Positions 28,701 through 37,978 of a stretch of DNA of 52,581 bases are shown here, in pieces; the first letter of the stretch is position 1, and the number at the start of each line of letters is the position of its first letter. The position numbers and the translations under genes were made by a program. Source of the stretch: Pyronema omphalodes (Eukaryota; Ascomycota; Pezizomycetes; Pezizales; Pyronemataceae); assembly GCA_024516155.1 (NCBI GenBank), contig JAJJXM010000125.1:1-52581 (forward strand), read 5' to 3'. Below the pieces are notes generated by a model, which saw only the letters and a list, made by a program, of their open reading frames with translations, was not told where the DNA came from and ran no database searches.

Positions 28701-30231
28701 AACAGTCAAGGAAGCCATGTCTTGCCCTGATGCAGATAAATGGGTCGAAGCAATGGAAGATGAATTGGATTCCCTCAAACAGAATGATACTTGGGAAGTT
28801 GTTGACAAACCTACCAACAGAAAGATAGTTAATTGCATGTGGATTTTTCGAATAAAATACAACTCTGATGGAAGCCTCGATCGATACAAGGCAAGACTTG
28901 TTGCACGCGGTGACTCTCAAGTTGCTGGCACAGATTATGATGAGTTATTTGCCCCTGTTGTACGATTTGACTCCCTTCGACTCCTCTTGGCAATTTCAGC
29001 ATCTGAGAAATGGAGGCCTCGACAACTAGACGTTAAAACAGCATTTCTATACGGTCACCTCAAAGAAGAAATCTATATGCACCTTCCTGAACGGCGGAAA
29101 ATTGAAGGAAAAGTATGCAAATTAAAACGGTGTCTCTACGGCCTGAAGCAATCTCCCAGGGAGTGGTATGCGCGGCTTACCAACTACCTCCTTCCCTACG
29201 GATTTGCTATCGCAAATTTCGACCCATGTGTTTTGATTCACAATAGTGGTAAACTCTTTATAGCCATCTATGTGGATGACATTACGATTTTTGGGCCTAG
29301 CAATGATCTCACTGAAAGGATCATCTCAGCTTTGAAGACAGAATTCGAAGTTAAAGATCTGGGTGTCCTTCATTGGCTTCTAGGAATAAAAATCGAATTC
29401 ACGGAACAGGCTATTACTCTTTCCCAGGAAACCTACATCGACAAAGTCCTCGAACGCTTCGGTATGAAGGATTGTAACCCTGTCTCAACTCCTCTCGATC
29501 CAAATGTACAACTTCGAGCCGGACTACCTGAAGAACAGATAAACAACATCTCCCTCTACCAGCAAATAATCGGCTCTCTGATGTATGCAGTTACCGGGAC
29601 AAGACCTGATATCGCCTATGCAGTTACACACCTCTCACAGTTCAATTCATGCCCAACCAAGGTACATCTGTCCGCCGCTAAAAGAGTCCTGAGATATCTC
29701 AAAGGAACAAGAAATCTTAAACTCACCTATCAATATGGAAAATCCCTCTACCTCGAAGGATTTTGTGACGCATCTTATGGTAATTGCCTGGATACTCGAA
29801 GGAGCTTTTGGGGATACCTGTTTCAACTTGGAGAAGCAACCATAAGTTGGCGGTCTCGAAGACAACGCTCTGTTGCCACCTCAACAACCGAAGCTGAATA
29901 TATGGCCCTCTCTATGACCTCGAAACACTATCTCTGGACAACTAGAGCTCTTGCTGAACTCCTGCATCACGATATCCCAGCTGCGATTCGTAGTGATAAT
30001 TCAAGTGCTATTGATATTGCACAAAATCACAAACTGAACGACCGGAGCAAACATGTGGATATGCATTACCATTCCATTCGAGAACTCATCGAAACCGGTC
30101 AAGTCACAGTCATCCACATTGATGGTAGAAACAATTTGGCAGATATATGTACCAAGGCAGTTACACACGGAGTTAGCGAGCATCTCCGTTCACGAATCTT
30201 TGGGACAGTGACAAGTGAGAAGGGGTGTTAA
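25786..30231 (+). CDS. Copia gag-pol polyprotein, element C (1,481 aa)
   Basis: Near-identical to the element A protein. Zinc knuckle C270/C273/H284/C289, protease Asp337, integrase D527/D590/E626, reverse transcriptase YVDD (D1164-D1165) and RNase H D1328/E1369/D1404 are all present. Two substitutions against A are clear: Leu674His and Ile1314Thr. At 1314 element D also has Thr, so A carries the derived residue there. At 674 D has Leu, so C carries the derived one. It shares the 12-residue gap after H664 that removes the TPYE motif of the integrase C-terminal region, so integration by its own protein is doubtful. The stop TAA lies in the 3' LTR. Confidence 0.96.
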   Translation: MSSSKVTYPDLPKPEPPHNFHESFRTKKFNKDMKISTVKLDNIEVLTGHDNYEDWRDQMTIIFDAMQVSELVIDGATPAEDADDDEYEVFKALKAQCLLVLIQVLSKPIIKVVAKKRDPHAIWVYLENTYHRNTAFSFVQAIMSFTSLASSYDPSKPITEYLDRFETEWNRLYNLTTGAKPSDSYRKSFRLFLEEDKAKRDFLLGFLVNHHSNVVDNLTTKDDLSYSDVVLKLHSLSSMEIQSVALKTYQSKGQGKKKIENSGGNSTKECTYCRKHHLGNPVGHTWNECRKLKAKNEEKKKEKTTEQANIAKEEVSAHALATTKVSNPSITHTWIFDTGASSHMTSNKECFESLSAHRGTVKIGNSQCLQVEGKGTVILNSILPNGTISPIRLNEVLFVPDLDCSLFSWLSVRGKGYNMIDDGKGIELRRKHDGSLVLCANLVGILFYIPEYIDYAHKTTFMHWHSAFGHVAPSALRHSEYYKDGHLIPKAPNNFHCEPCILAKSTHSAPAAVIHRATRKLELIHSDLSGKFPVHSYAGNQYYMTIVDDFTRATWVYFLKLKSEAIPILKNFIVMCERQYNLKVMRIRTDNGGEYVNKDLENYLKELGIIHEPTPPYSHESNGVAERLNRTIMNMVRAMLVNLDKRLWQEAVHTAVYLKNRLPHRGEKPTIHHHQPFGRECYIHIPVEKRAPGSKLLPRAEKGIFVGYTDSIHIYKVFVPSRKHLFTSREVIFPTSNSEGDFSPTLTNHQQLQQYIPKSTPPSSLSTPLSIPLNPEGFPSRRHWQQWCFRNPKEATTWFNMGVPNVHAVWYPGLKKEDGDEYLRIQTGRNFTPHPEHNFINPIDEEFSTSLPSSPIIKSEQPDDVTPNNSQRFSPMDLDTPYGSQLAPTDVQPSTSLPQAQPIIQQPVQQQTRFGRIIKPPIRYGFYLPAPPGKFPEPAPIPNDNHGEDDEDTILVATALTSASEIEHEFPRTVKEAMSCPDADKWVEAMEDELDSLKQNDTWEVVDKPTNRKIVNCMWIFRIKYNSDGSLDRYKARLVARGDSQVAGTDYDELFAPVVRFDSLRLLLAISASEKWRPRQLDVKTAFLYGHLKEEIYMHLPERRKIEGKVCKLKRCLYGLKQSPREWYARLTNYLLPYGFAIANFDPCVLIHNSGKLFIAIYVDDITIFGPSNDLTERIISALKTEFEVKDLGVLHWLLGIKIEFTEQAITLSQETYIDKVLERFGMKDCNPVSTPLDPNVQLRAGLPEEQINNISLYQQIIGSLMYAVTGTRPDIAYAVTHLSQFNSCPTKVHLSAAKRVLRYLKGTRNLKLTYQYGKSLYLEGFCDASYGNCLDTRRSFWGYLFQLGEATISWRSRRQRSVATSTTEAEYMALSMTSKHYLWTTRALAELLHHDIPAAIRSDNSSAIDIAQNHKLNDRSKHVDMHYHSIRELIETGQVTVIHIDGRNNLADICTKAVTHGVSEHLRSRIFGTVTSEKGC
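30217..30225 (+). promoter_or_regulatory. Polypurine tract of element C
   Basis: GAGAAGGGG directly before the 3' LTR. Confidence 0.85.
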
Positions 30232-30776
30232 AATTATGGTAGAAGCGACATTTGCTTCAAGTGTTGAACTTTTGGTTTCACTATTACGGGCACTTGCCAC
30301 TTGCATCTTTACGTCATGCTCTCACCATATATTTTTCTTTATCTTATCTGATTTCTTTTCGTTGCTTCTAGATGTTTCTTTCTTGCTCGATGTATGTTAG
30401 TTTTCTGTTTGCTTCTACGGCATTCTATGCCTATGACATCATCAGGTTCCAGCGGTTTCTACCCGCTTCCAGATAAATCTAGTAACTTCGATGTAAGACT
30501 CAGAGTCCGGCTTGTCGTCGACAACCTGAGTCAATCCAAACTATGTACATAACTATTTTCAGACTTGGCAGGCAGAGGTCTCCGGTATTTATACCCGCTC
30601 CCTCTCCCTCCAACGAGCAGAACACAACAATTCAATCTACAACAAAAAACCTCCTCTATTCAACCATTCATAGTGATCTTAAAACCTACTCCTCTCGTCG
30701 TCAAAACCCTCTCCCTGCACAAATACCCTCACAGGTATTGCTCCGCTGCTGTGCACAACCTATCACTCGTTCATTA
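30226..30776 (+). repeat. 3' LTR of element C
   Basis: 551 bp, apparently identical to the 5' LTR. Only 26 bp (30777-30802) separate it from the inverted 3' LTR of element D. Confidence 0.95.
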
Positions 30777-30802
30777 GAAGAATATAGAAGAATAATGATA
30801 AC

Positions 30803-31353
30803 TAATGAACGAGTGATAGGTTGTGCACAGCAGCGGAGCAATACCTGTGAGGGTATTTGTGCAGGGAGAGGGTTTTGACGACGAGAGGAGTAGGTTTTAG
30901 ATCACTATAGATGTTTGAATAGAGGAGGTTGTTGTTATAGATTCAATTGTTGTGTTGTTCATCGTTGGAGGGAGAGGGAGCAGGTATAAATACCGGAGAC
31001 CTCTTGCCTGCCAAGTCTGAAAATAGTTATGTACATAGTTTGGATTGACTCAGGTTGTCGACGACAAGCCAGACTCTGAGTCTTACATCGAAGTTACTAG
31101 ATATATCTGGAAGCGCGTAGAAACCGCTAGAACCTGATGATGTCATAGGCATGGAATGCCGTAGAAGCAAACAGAAAACTAACATACATCGAGTAAGAAA
31201 GAAACATCTAGAAGCAACGAAAAAGAAATCAGATAAGATAAAGAAAAATATACGGTGAGAGCATGACGTAAAGATGCAAGTGGCAAGTGCCCGTGATAGT
31301 GAAACCAAAAATCAACACTTGAAGCAAATGTCATTTCTACCATAATTTTAACA
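30803..31353 (-). repeat. 3' LTR of element D
   Basis: 551 bp. On the plus strand it begins TAATGAACGAG and ends TTTTAACA, that is TG...TA in element orientation. The first six bases again supply the gag-pol stop. Confidence 0.95.
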
Positions 31354-34300
31354 CCCCTTCTCACTTGTCACTGTCCCAAAGATTCGTGAACGGAGATGCT
31401 CGCTAACTCCCTGTGTAACTGCCTTGGTACATATATCTGCCAAATTGTTTCTACCATCAATGTGGATGACTGTGACTTGACCGGTTTCGATGAGTTCTCG
31501 AATGGAATGGTAATGCATATCCACATGTTTGCTCCGGTCGTTCAGTTTGTGATTTTGTGCAATATCAATAGCACTTGAATTATCACTACGAATCGCAGCT
31601 GGGATATCGTGATGCAGGAGTTCAGCAAGAGCTCTAGTTGTCCAGAGATAGTGTTTCGAGGTCATAGAGAGGGCCATATATTCAGCTTCGGTTGTTGAGG
31701 TGGCAACAGAGCGTTGTCTTCGAGACCGCCAACTTATGGTTGCTTCTCCAAGTTGAAACAGGTATCCCCAAAAGCTCCTGCGAGTATCCAGGCAATTACC
31801 ATAAGATGCGTCACAAAATCCTTCGAGGTAGAGGGATTTTCCATATTGATAGGTGAGTTTAAGATTTCTTGTTCCTTTGAGATATCTCAGGACTCTTTTA
31901 GCGGCGGACAGATGTACCTTGGTTGGGCATGAATTGAACTGTGAGAGGTGTGTAACTGCATAGGCAATATCAGGTCTTGTCCCGGTAACTGCGTACATCA
32001 GAGAGCCGATTATTTGCTGGTAGAGGGAGATGTTGTTTATTTGTTCTTCAGGTAGTCCGGCTCGAAGTTGTACATTTGGATCGAGAGGAGTTGAGACAGG
32101 GTTACAATCCTTCATACCGAAGCGTTCGAGGACTTTGTCGATGTAGGTTTCCTGGGAAAGAGTAATAGCCTGTTCCGTGAATTCGATTTTTATTCCTAGA
32201 AGCCAATGAAGGACACCCAGATCTTTAACTTCGAATTCTGTCTTCAAAGCTGAGATGATCCTTTCAGTAAGATCATTGCTAGGCCCAAAAATCGTAATGT
32301 CATCCACATAGATGGCAATAAAGAGTTTACCACTATTGTGAATCAAAACACATGGGTCGAAATTTGCGATAGCAAATCCGTAGGGAAGGAGGTAGTTGGT
32401 AAGCCTCGCATACCACTCCCTGGGAGATTGCTTCAGGCCGTAGAGACACCGTTTTAATTTGCATACTTTTCCTTCAATTTTCCGCCGTTCAGGAAGGTGC
32501 ATATAAATTTCTTCTTTGAGGTGACCATATAGAAATGCTGTTTTAACGTCTAGTTGCCGTGGCCTCCATTTCTCAGATGCTGAAATTGCCAAGAGGAGTC
32601 GAAGGGAGTCAAATCGTACAACAGGGGCAAATAACTCATCATAATCTGTACCAGCAACTTGAGAGTCACCGCGTGCAACAAGTCTTGCCTTGTATCGATC
32701 GAGGCTTCCATCAGAGTTGTATTTTATTCGAAAAATCCACATGCAATTAACTATCTTTCTGTTGGTAGGTTTGTCAACAACTTCCCAAGTATCATTCTGT
32801 TTGAGGGAATCCAATTCATCTTCCATTGCTTCGACCCATTTATCTGCATCAGGGCGAGACATGGCTTCCTTGACTGTTCTGGGGAACTCATGTTCGATTC
32901 CAGAGGCAGAAGTAAGAGCTGTTGCCACAAGGATAGTATCTTCTTCGTCTTCTCCATGGTTATCATTTGGAATTGGTGCCGGTTCAGGGAATTTTCCTGG
33001 TGGTGCAGGTAGATCAAATCCATAACGAATAGGGGGTTTGATAATGCGTCCGAAACGTGTTTGTTGTTGAACAGGCTGCTGAATGATAGGTTGAGCTTGT
33101 GGAGGAGAGGTTGAAGGTTGAACATCCGTGGGTGCAAGCTGTGAACCATATGGTGTATCAAGATCCATTGGTGAAAACCTCTGTGAGTTGTTGGGCGTCA
33201 CATCATCGGGCTGTTCAGATTTAATTATAGGTGAAGCTGGTAATGATATTGTAGATTCTTCGTCGATTGGATTAATGAAATTATGCTCAGGATGAGGAGT
33301 AAAGTTGCGTCCAGTTTGTATCCGTAAATATTCATCACCATCCTCTTTCTTAAGTCCAGGATACCATACTGCATGAACATTTGGCACACCCATGTTGAAC
33401 CATGTTGTTGCTTCTTTCGGATTTCTAAAGCACCATTGTTGCCAGTGTCTTCGTGAGGGAAATCCTTCTGGGTTCAGTGGTATGGAAAGAGGAGTACTCA
33501 AATAGGAAGGGGGTGTCGATTTCGGGATGTATTGCTGGAGCTGCTGATGGTTGGTCAAAGTAGGCGAAAAATCCCCTTCTGAATCAGAGGTAGGGAATAT
33601 AACCTCACGGGAGGTAAAAAGATGTTTTCTAGACGGTACAAACACCTTGTAAATGTGTATGCTGTCGGTATATCCAACGAAGATACCTTTCTCAGCACGT
33701 GGAAGCAGCTTACTACCAGGAGGTCGCTTCTCAACTGGTATATGGATGTAGCACTCTCTTCCGAAGGGCTGAAGGTGATGGATCGTGGGTTTTTCACCGC
33801 GAAATGCCTCATAGGGGGTCTGATCCTTGACCGCTGAGTGAGGCAATCTATTCTTGAGATAAACTGCAGTATGGACAGCTTCTTGCCATAATCTTTTATC
33901 GAGATTAACAAGCATTGCACGGACCATATTCATGATTGTGCGATTCAGTCGTTCAGCAACTCCATTGGATTCATGAGAATAAGGTGGTGTTGGTTCATGA
34001 ATTATTCCGAGTTCCTTCAGGAAATTTTCGAGATCTTTGTTGACATATTCCCCACCATTATCTGTTCTTATTCTCATAACTTTTAAATTGTATTGCCGTT
34101 CACACATAACAATAAAGTTTTTAAGAATAGGAATAGCTTCTGACTTGAGTTTGAGGAAATATACCCAGGTAGCCCGAGTGAAATCGTCAACAATAGTCAT
34201 ATAATATTGATTTCCTGCATAGGAAGGTACCGGAAATTTTCCTGAAAGGTCGGAGTGAATTAATTCCAATTTTCTAGTTGCTCGGTGAATGACTGCTGCA

Positions 34301-35829
34301 GGAGCTGAGTGTGTTGATTTGGCAAGAATGCATGGTTCACAATGGAAATTGTTTGGAGCCGTAGGAATTAGGTGTCCATCCTTGTAATATTCTGAATGTC
34401 GAAGAGCCGAGGGTGCAACATGTCCAAAGGCGGAATGCCAGTGCATGAATGTTGTCTTGTGAGCATAGTCGATATATTCAGGAATATAAAATAAGATCCC
34501 AACTAAATTGGCACACAGAACGAGTGATCCATCATGTTTCCTCCGAAGTTCAATGCCTTTTCCATCATCAATCATGTTGTAACCTTTCCCACGAACCGAG
34601 AGCCAAGAGAACAATGAACAGTCCAAATCTGGTACAAAGAGCACTTCATTCAAGCGTATTGGAGAGATTGTGCCATTTGGAAGTATACTGTTTAAAATAA
34701 CAGTACCTTTTCCTTCAACTTGTAGGCACTGGGAATTTCCAATCTTTACAGTTCCTCGATGCGCTGAAAGTGATTCGAAGCATTCTTTATTGGACGTCAT
34801 ATGTGAGCTTGCGCCGGTGTCGAAGATCCAGGTATGGGTGATGGAGGGGTTACTGACTTTGGTTGTCGCTAGAGCATGTGCAGAGACTTCTTCTTTTGCA
34901 ATGTTGGCTTGTTCAGTTTTCTTTTCCTTCTTCTTTTCCTCATTCTTTGCTTTCAGCTTCCGACATTCATTCCAGGTATGACCGACTGGATTTCCGAGGT
35001 GGTGTTTCCTGCAGTAGGTGCATTCCTTGGTTGAATTACCACCAGAATTTTCGATCTTCTTTTTCCCTTGACCCTTGGACTGGTAGGTTTTCAGGGCAAC
35101 CGATTGAATTTCCATGGAGGAAAGGGAGTGCAGTTTGAGAACTACATCTGAGTAGGAAAGGTCATCTTTGGTTGTGAGATTGTCCACAACATTGCTGTGG
35201 TGGTTCACAAGGAAACCCAGGAGAAAATCCCTTTTGGCTTTGTCTTCTTCCAGGAACAAACGGAAAGCTTTGCGATAACTGTCGGAAGGTTTTGCGCCGG
35301 TGGTCAGGTTGTAGAGACGATTCCATTCAGTTTCAAATCTGTCGAGGTATTCGGTGATTGGTTTGGAAGGATCATAGGATGAGGCAAGCGAGGTGAAAGA
35401 CATAATTGCCTGAACAAAAGAGAAGGCTGTATTGCGGTGATAGGTGTTCTCTAGGTAGACCCAAATGGCGTGGGGGTCGCGCTTCTTGGCCACTACTTTG
35501 ATGATGGGTTTCGACAGCACCTGTATGAGAACCAGAAGGCACTGAGCCTTGAGTGCCTTGAACACCTCATACTCATCATCGTCTGCATCTTCTGCTGGAG
35601 TTGCTCCATCAATAACCAGTTCAGATACTTGCATGGCGTCGAAAATAATCGTCATTTGGTCGCGCCAGTCTTCGTAGTTGTCGTGCCCAGTGAGAACTTC
35701 GATGTTGTCGAGTTTAACAGTGGAAATTTTCATGTCCTTGTTGAATTTCTTGGTCCTGAAGGATTCATGAAAATTGTGTGGTGGTTCGGGTTTTGGGAGG
35801 TCCGGGTAGGTGACTTTTGAAGAGGACAT
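31348..35829 (-). CDS. Copia gag-pol polyprotein, element D (1,493 aa, complete)
   Basis: Uninterrupted polyprotein of the same family as A and C. Zinc knuckle C270-x2-C273-x10-H284-x4-C289, protease Asp337, integrase finger H465/H470/C497/C500, DD35E triad D527, D590, E626. The segment absent from A and C is present at residues 665-676 and includes the TPYE motif. Reverse transcriptase YVDD (D1176-D1177) and RNase H D1340, E1381, D1416 follow. About 20 substitutions separate it from A, mostly in the variable linker between integrase and reverse transcriptase. The start matches A, and the stop lies in the 3' LTR. No defect is visible, so it may encode active proteins. Confidence 0.97.
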   Translation of the reverse strand: MSSSKVTYPDLPKPEPPHNFHESFRTKKFNKDMKISTVKLDNIEVLTGHDNYEDWRDQMTIIFDAMQVSELVIDGATPAEDADDDEYEVFKALKAQCLLVLIQVLSKPIIKVVAKKRDPHAIWVYLENTYHRNTAFSFVQAIMSFTSLASSYDPSKPITEYLDRFETEWNRLYNLTTGAKPSDSYRKAFRLFLEEDKAKRDFLLGFLVNHHSNVVDNLTTKDDLSYSDVVLKLHSLSSMEIQSVALKTYQSKGQGKKKIENSGGNSTKECTYCRKHHLGNPVGHTWNECRKLKAKNEEKKKEKKTEQANIAKEEVSAHALATTKVSNPSITHTWIFDTGASSHMTSNKECFESLSAHRGTVKIGNSQCLQVEGKGTVILNSILPNGTISPIRLNEVLFVPDLDCSLFSWLSVRGKGYNMIDDGKGIELRRKHDGSLVLCANLVGILFYIPEYIDYAHKTTFMHWHSAFGHVAPSALRHSEYYKDGHLIPTAPNNFHCEPCILAKSTHSAPAAVIHRATRKLELIHSDLSGKFPVPSYAGNQYYMTIVDDFTRATWVYFLKLKSEAIPILKNFIVMCERQYNLKVMRIRTDNGGEYVNKDLENFLKELGIIHEPTPPYSHESNGVAERLNRTIMNMVRAMLVNLDKRLWQEAVHTAVYLKNRLPHSAVKDQTPYEAFRGEKPTIHHLQPFGRECYIHIPVEKRPPGSKLLPRAEKGIFVGYTDSIHIYKVFVPSRKHLFTSREVIFPTSDSEGDFSPTLTNHQQLQQYIPKSTPPSYLSTPLSIPLNPEGFPSRRHWQQWCFRNPKEATTWFNMGVPNVHAVWYPGLKKEDGDEYLRIQTGRNFTPHPEHNFINPIDEESTISLPASPIIKSEQPDDVTPNNSQRFSPMDLDTPYGSQLAPTDVQPSTSPPQAQPIIQQPVQQQTRFGRIIKPPIRYGFDLPAPPGKFPEPAPIPNDNHGEDEEDTILVATALTSASGIEHEFPRTVKEAMSRPDADKWVEAMEDELDSLKQNDTWEVVDKPTNRKIVNCMWIFRIKYNSDGSLDRYKARLVARGDSQVAGTDYDELFAPVVRFDSLRLLLAISASEKWRPRQLDVKTAFLYGHLKEEIYMHLPERRKIEGKVCKLKRCLYGLKQSPREWYARLTNYLLPYGFAIANFDPCVLIHNSGKLFIAIYVDDITIFGPSNDLTERIISALKTEFEVKDLGVLHWLLGIKIEFTEQAITLSQETYIDKVLERFGMKDCNPVSTPLDPNVQLRAGLPEEQINNISLYQQIIGSLMYAVTGTRPDIAYAVTHLSQFNSCPTKVHLSAAKRVLRYLKGTRNLKLTYQYGKSLYLEGFCDASYGNCLDTRRSFWGYLFQLGEATISWRSRRQRSVATSTTEAEYMALSMTSKHYLWTTRALAELLHHDIPAAIRSDNSSAIDIAQNHKLNDRSKHVDMHYHSIRELIETGQVTVIHIDGRNNLADICTKAVTQGVSEHLRSRIFGTVTSEKGC
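31354..31362 (-). promoter_or_regulatory. Polypurine tract of element D
   Basis: GAGAAGGGG on the minus strand, directly before the 3' LTR. Confidence 0.85.
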
Positions 35830-35884
35830 GTCGATTTATTCGATCGTTGGATGCGTAGGAATTCGTCTGGTTGAATTGATTTTT

Positions 35885-35905
35885 GGCTATGCCGGGCTCA
35901 TAACC
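35885..35905 (-). promoter_or_regulatory. Primer-binding site of element D
   Basis: GGTTATGAGCCCGG on the minus strand, directly after the 5' LTR and identical to elements A and C. Half initiator tRNA-Met type. Confidence 0.75.
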
Positions 35906-36456
35906 TAATGAACGAGTGATAGGTTGTGCACAGCAGCGGAGCAATACCTGTGAGGGTATTTGTGCAGGGAGAGGGTTTTGACGACGAGAGGAGTAGGTTT
36001 TAGATCACTATAGATGTTTGAATAGAGGAGGTTGTTGTTATAGATTCAATTGTTGTGTTGTTCATCGTTGGAGGGAGAGGGAGCAGGTATAAATACCGGA
36101 GACCTCTTGCCTGCCAAGTCTGAAAATAGTTATGTACATAGTTTGGATTGACTCAGGTTGTCGACGACAAGCCAGACTCTGAGTCTTACATCGAAGTTAC
36201 TAGATATATCTGGAAGCGCGTAGAAACCGCTAGAACCTGATGATGTCATAGGCATGGAATGCCGTAGAAGCAAACAGAAAACTAACATACATCGAGTAAG
36301 AAAGAAACATCTAGAAGCAACGAAAAAGAAATCAGATAAGATAAAGAAAAATATACGGTGAGAGCATGACGTAAAGATGCAAGTGGCAAGTGCCCGTGAT
36401 AGTGAAACCAAAAATCAACACTTGAAGCAAATGTCATTTCTACCATAATTTTAACA
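35906..36456 (-). repeat. 5' LTR of element D
   Basis: 551 bp, apparently identical to the 3' LTR of D. TATA-like TATTTATA on the minus strand at 36088-36095. Confidence 0.95.
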
Positions 36457-37655
36457 ATAACTTTAAATACTAATAATTGAGTTTGAATATACATAATTTG
36501 TTGTGTTTGTGCACAGGCTGCAATCAAAGGGGTCTTGCAAGACCGCTGTTGCTCGCTGTGACTCTCGCTTGCGTGTCTAGACAGAGAACTCTCCAATCAC
36601 GTGAGAAAGGGTCTTGTAAGAACACTCTCGCCCTCTGTGGCAGCACCGTCGGTGTATGTAGACCAGTCTCGCTTGCCTGACTAGACTACATGGCTGGAAG
36701 AGCACTCTAGCTCGCTGTGATGCTACACTCAAATAAAAGTTCGTCAAAACATGTAACGGTTTGATTGAATATCAAGTCTAAATTCTTGTGCATCTTTCTC
36801 ATTCAGCACGCAATGTAATTCTTTCATTTTTCAACAGTTTTTGTGTTTTCAATGAATCACGTGAGAACGGAACGGGTCTTTCAAGAACACTCCTCTGCTG
36901 TGACAGCACCGTCGGTGTATGTGGACCACTCTCGCTTGCTGTGCCTACCACTCTCGCTCGCTGTGACTAGACTGTATAGCTGTGAGAGCCCTTTCGCTGG
37001 CTATGGCAACACCGTATATGTGTCCCTTTTGTATTCAGTTGCTGCTACTTGCGAATGAACTTTATTTTAATTATGTAACTTTTTTTGTTTTAATTATATG
37101 TTTGTAAATTGTTTTGTTTTAATCAGGTAATTTTTTTGTTTTCATAAGATCACTATACATAATTCGTTGTGTTTGTGCAGTCAAAGTATGCCAGTGGTTG
37201 CTGTTGATCAGTGCAGGTATGCCCACTCGCCACTGTGCCCTCGGGTCGATTGGCACGCCTGAATTAGTCATGTACTGTCACTCGGAATTGTCACCCGTGT
37301 ATTCAGGTGTTGTCACTCGCGAGGGAAGTCGGATTGAGATAAATGAATAAACACTCCCGAATAAAGTATGGTTCAACTGGATGAATAAAACTCGAAAATT
37401 AATTGTGATTTCATAATGCAACTTTTCTATTTAAACATCAAAGATAATGTCTTGTTCGATACAAGTGGGTGCACTGGATGTAGGTGTAGAGAGTCAAACG
37501 CGGCTGGTCGCTGTGATTCATACCAGCCCTCAAAATCTCTCATGCGGAAACGATTGTAACCGTTCTCCAAATGCCTAGAATACAAATATCTTGCATAAAA
37601 AGAAACATCATATCCATCATTCTCATTGCCCCTTCTGAAACAAACCGCGCTAACC

Positions 37656-37880
37656 ATGGATATCTTAAACGCGGGAGATGACGAAGCAGCGAATAGAATA
37701 GCGGTAGCAATATCGTTCGGCGTATCAGGCGGAGATCCAGAGAATTACAGCGGAACTCCAGCGTGGTCGTCGCTGCCTTTTTCTTTTTATAATCTGTTCA
37801 TTATTTGTATTTTTGTTTGTTTTGTTTTGATTTTCTTGAACGTTCCCAATCCCACGGTGATGACGTATGCTACAGTCTGA
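37656..37880 (+). CDS. Short open frame in repeat unit 4
   Basis: 74-codon copy, nearly the same as the unit 2 frame, with a full-length hydrophobic segment. Not recognised. It is absent from units 5-7, whose ends differ. Confidence 0.25.
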   Translation: MDILNAGDDEAANRIAVAISFGVSGGDPENYSGTPAWSSLPFSFYNLFIICIFVCFVLIFLNVPNPTVMTYATV

Positions 37881-37978
37881 ATACATGTCGGGGCTCCAGC
37901 TGTTACCTTAGAGTCTCGCTGGGATCCGCCCCAGAGCGTACTTCATTTCTTGAGCCTGTTGCCACCTCTCTTCATCCT

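Larger units (their letters stand above)
25159..30776 (+). mobile_element. Ty1/copia LTR retrotransposon, element C (duplicate of A)
   Basis: 5,618 bp, 15,270 bp downstream of element A. It has the same 551-bp LTRs (25159-25709, 30226-30776), the same GAAGA target duplication (25154-25158, 30777-30781) and the same flanks. It differs from A by only a few bases, for example at the codons for residues 674 (Leu in A, His in C) and 1314 (Ile in A, Thr in C). The shared insertion site means that A and C arose by duplication of the host repeat and not by two insertions. It carries the same 36-bp deletion in the integrase region. Confidence 0.97.
30803..36456 (-). mobile_element. Ty1/copia LTR retrotransposon, element D (intact relative of A/C)
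   Basis: 5,654 bp on the minus strand, with 551-bp LTRs at 35906-36456 (5') and 30803-31353 (3') that look identical to each other. Target duplication ATAAC (30798-30802, 36457-36461). Its LTRs differ from those of A and C by roughly 25 changes, so it is a separate lineage of the family and not a rearranged copy of C. The gag-pol is full length (1,493 aa) with all catalytic residues and without the integrase deletion. It is the best candidate in the window for an autonomous element. Confidence 0.97.
22787..37978. repeat. Long tandem repeat, unit 4, interrupted by elements C and D
   Basis: Landmarks match unit 3: hairpin 23223-23280, minisatellite 24477-24585, short open frame 37656-37880. 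From about 8.83 kb in unit 3 the match is nearly exact at a constant offset of 15,270 bp, including the whole of element A (= C). Upstream of that point unit 4 keeps the T-rich region typical of units 1, 2 and 5. Elements C and D interrupt it at 25159 and 30803. It lacks element B, and the empty B site is intact at 36843-36847. Confidence 0.9.
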
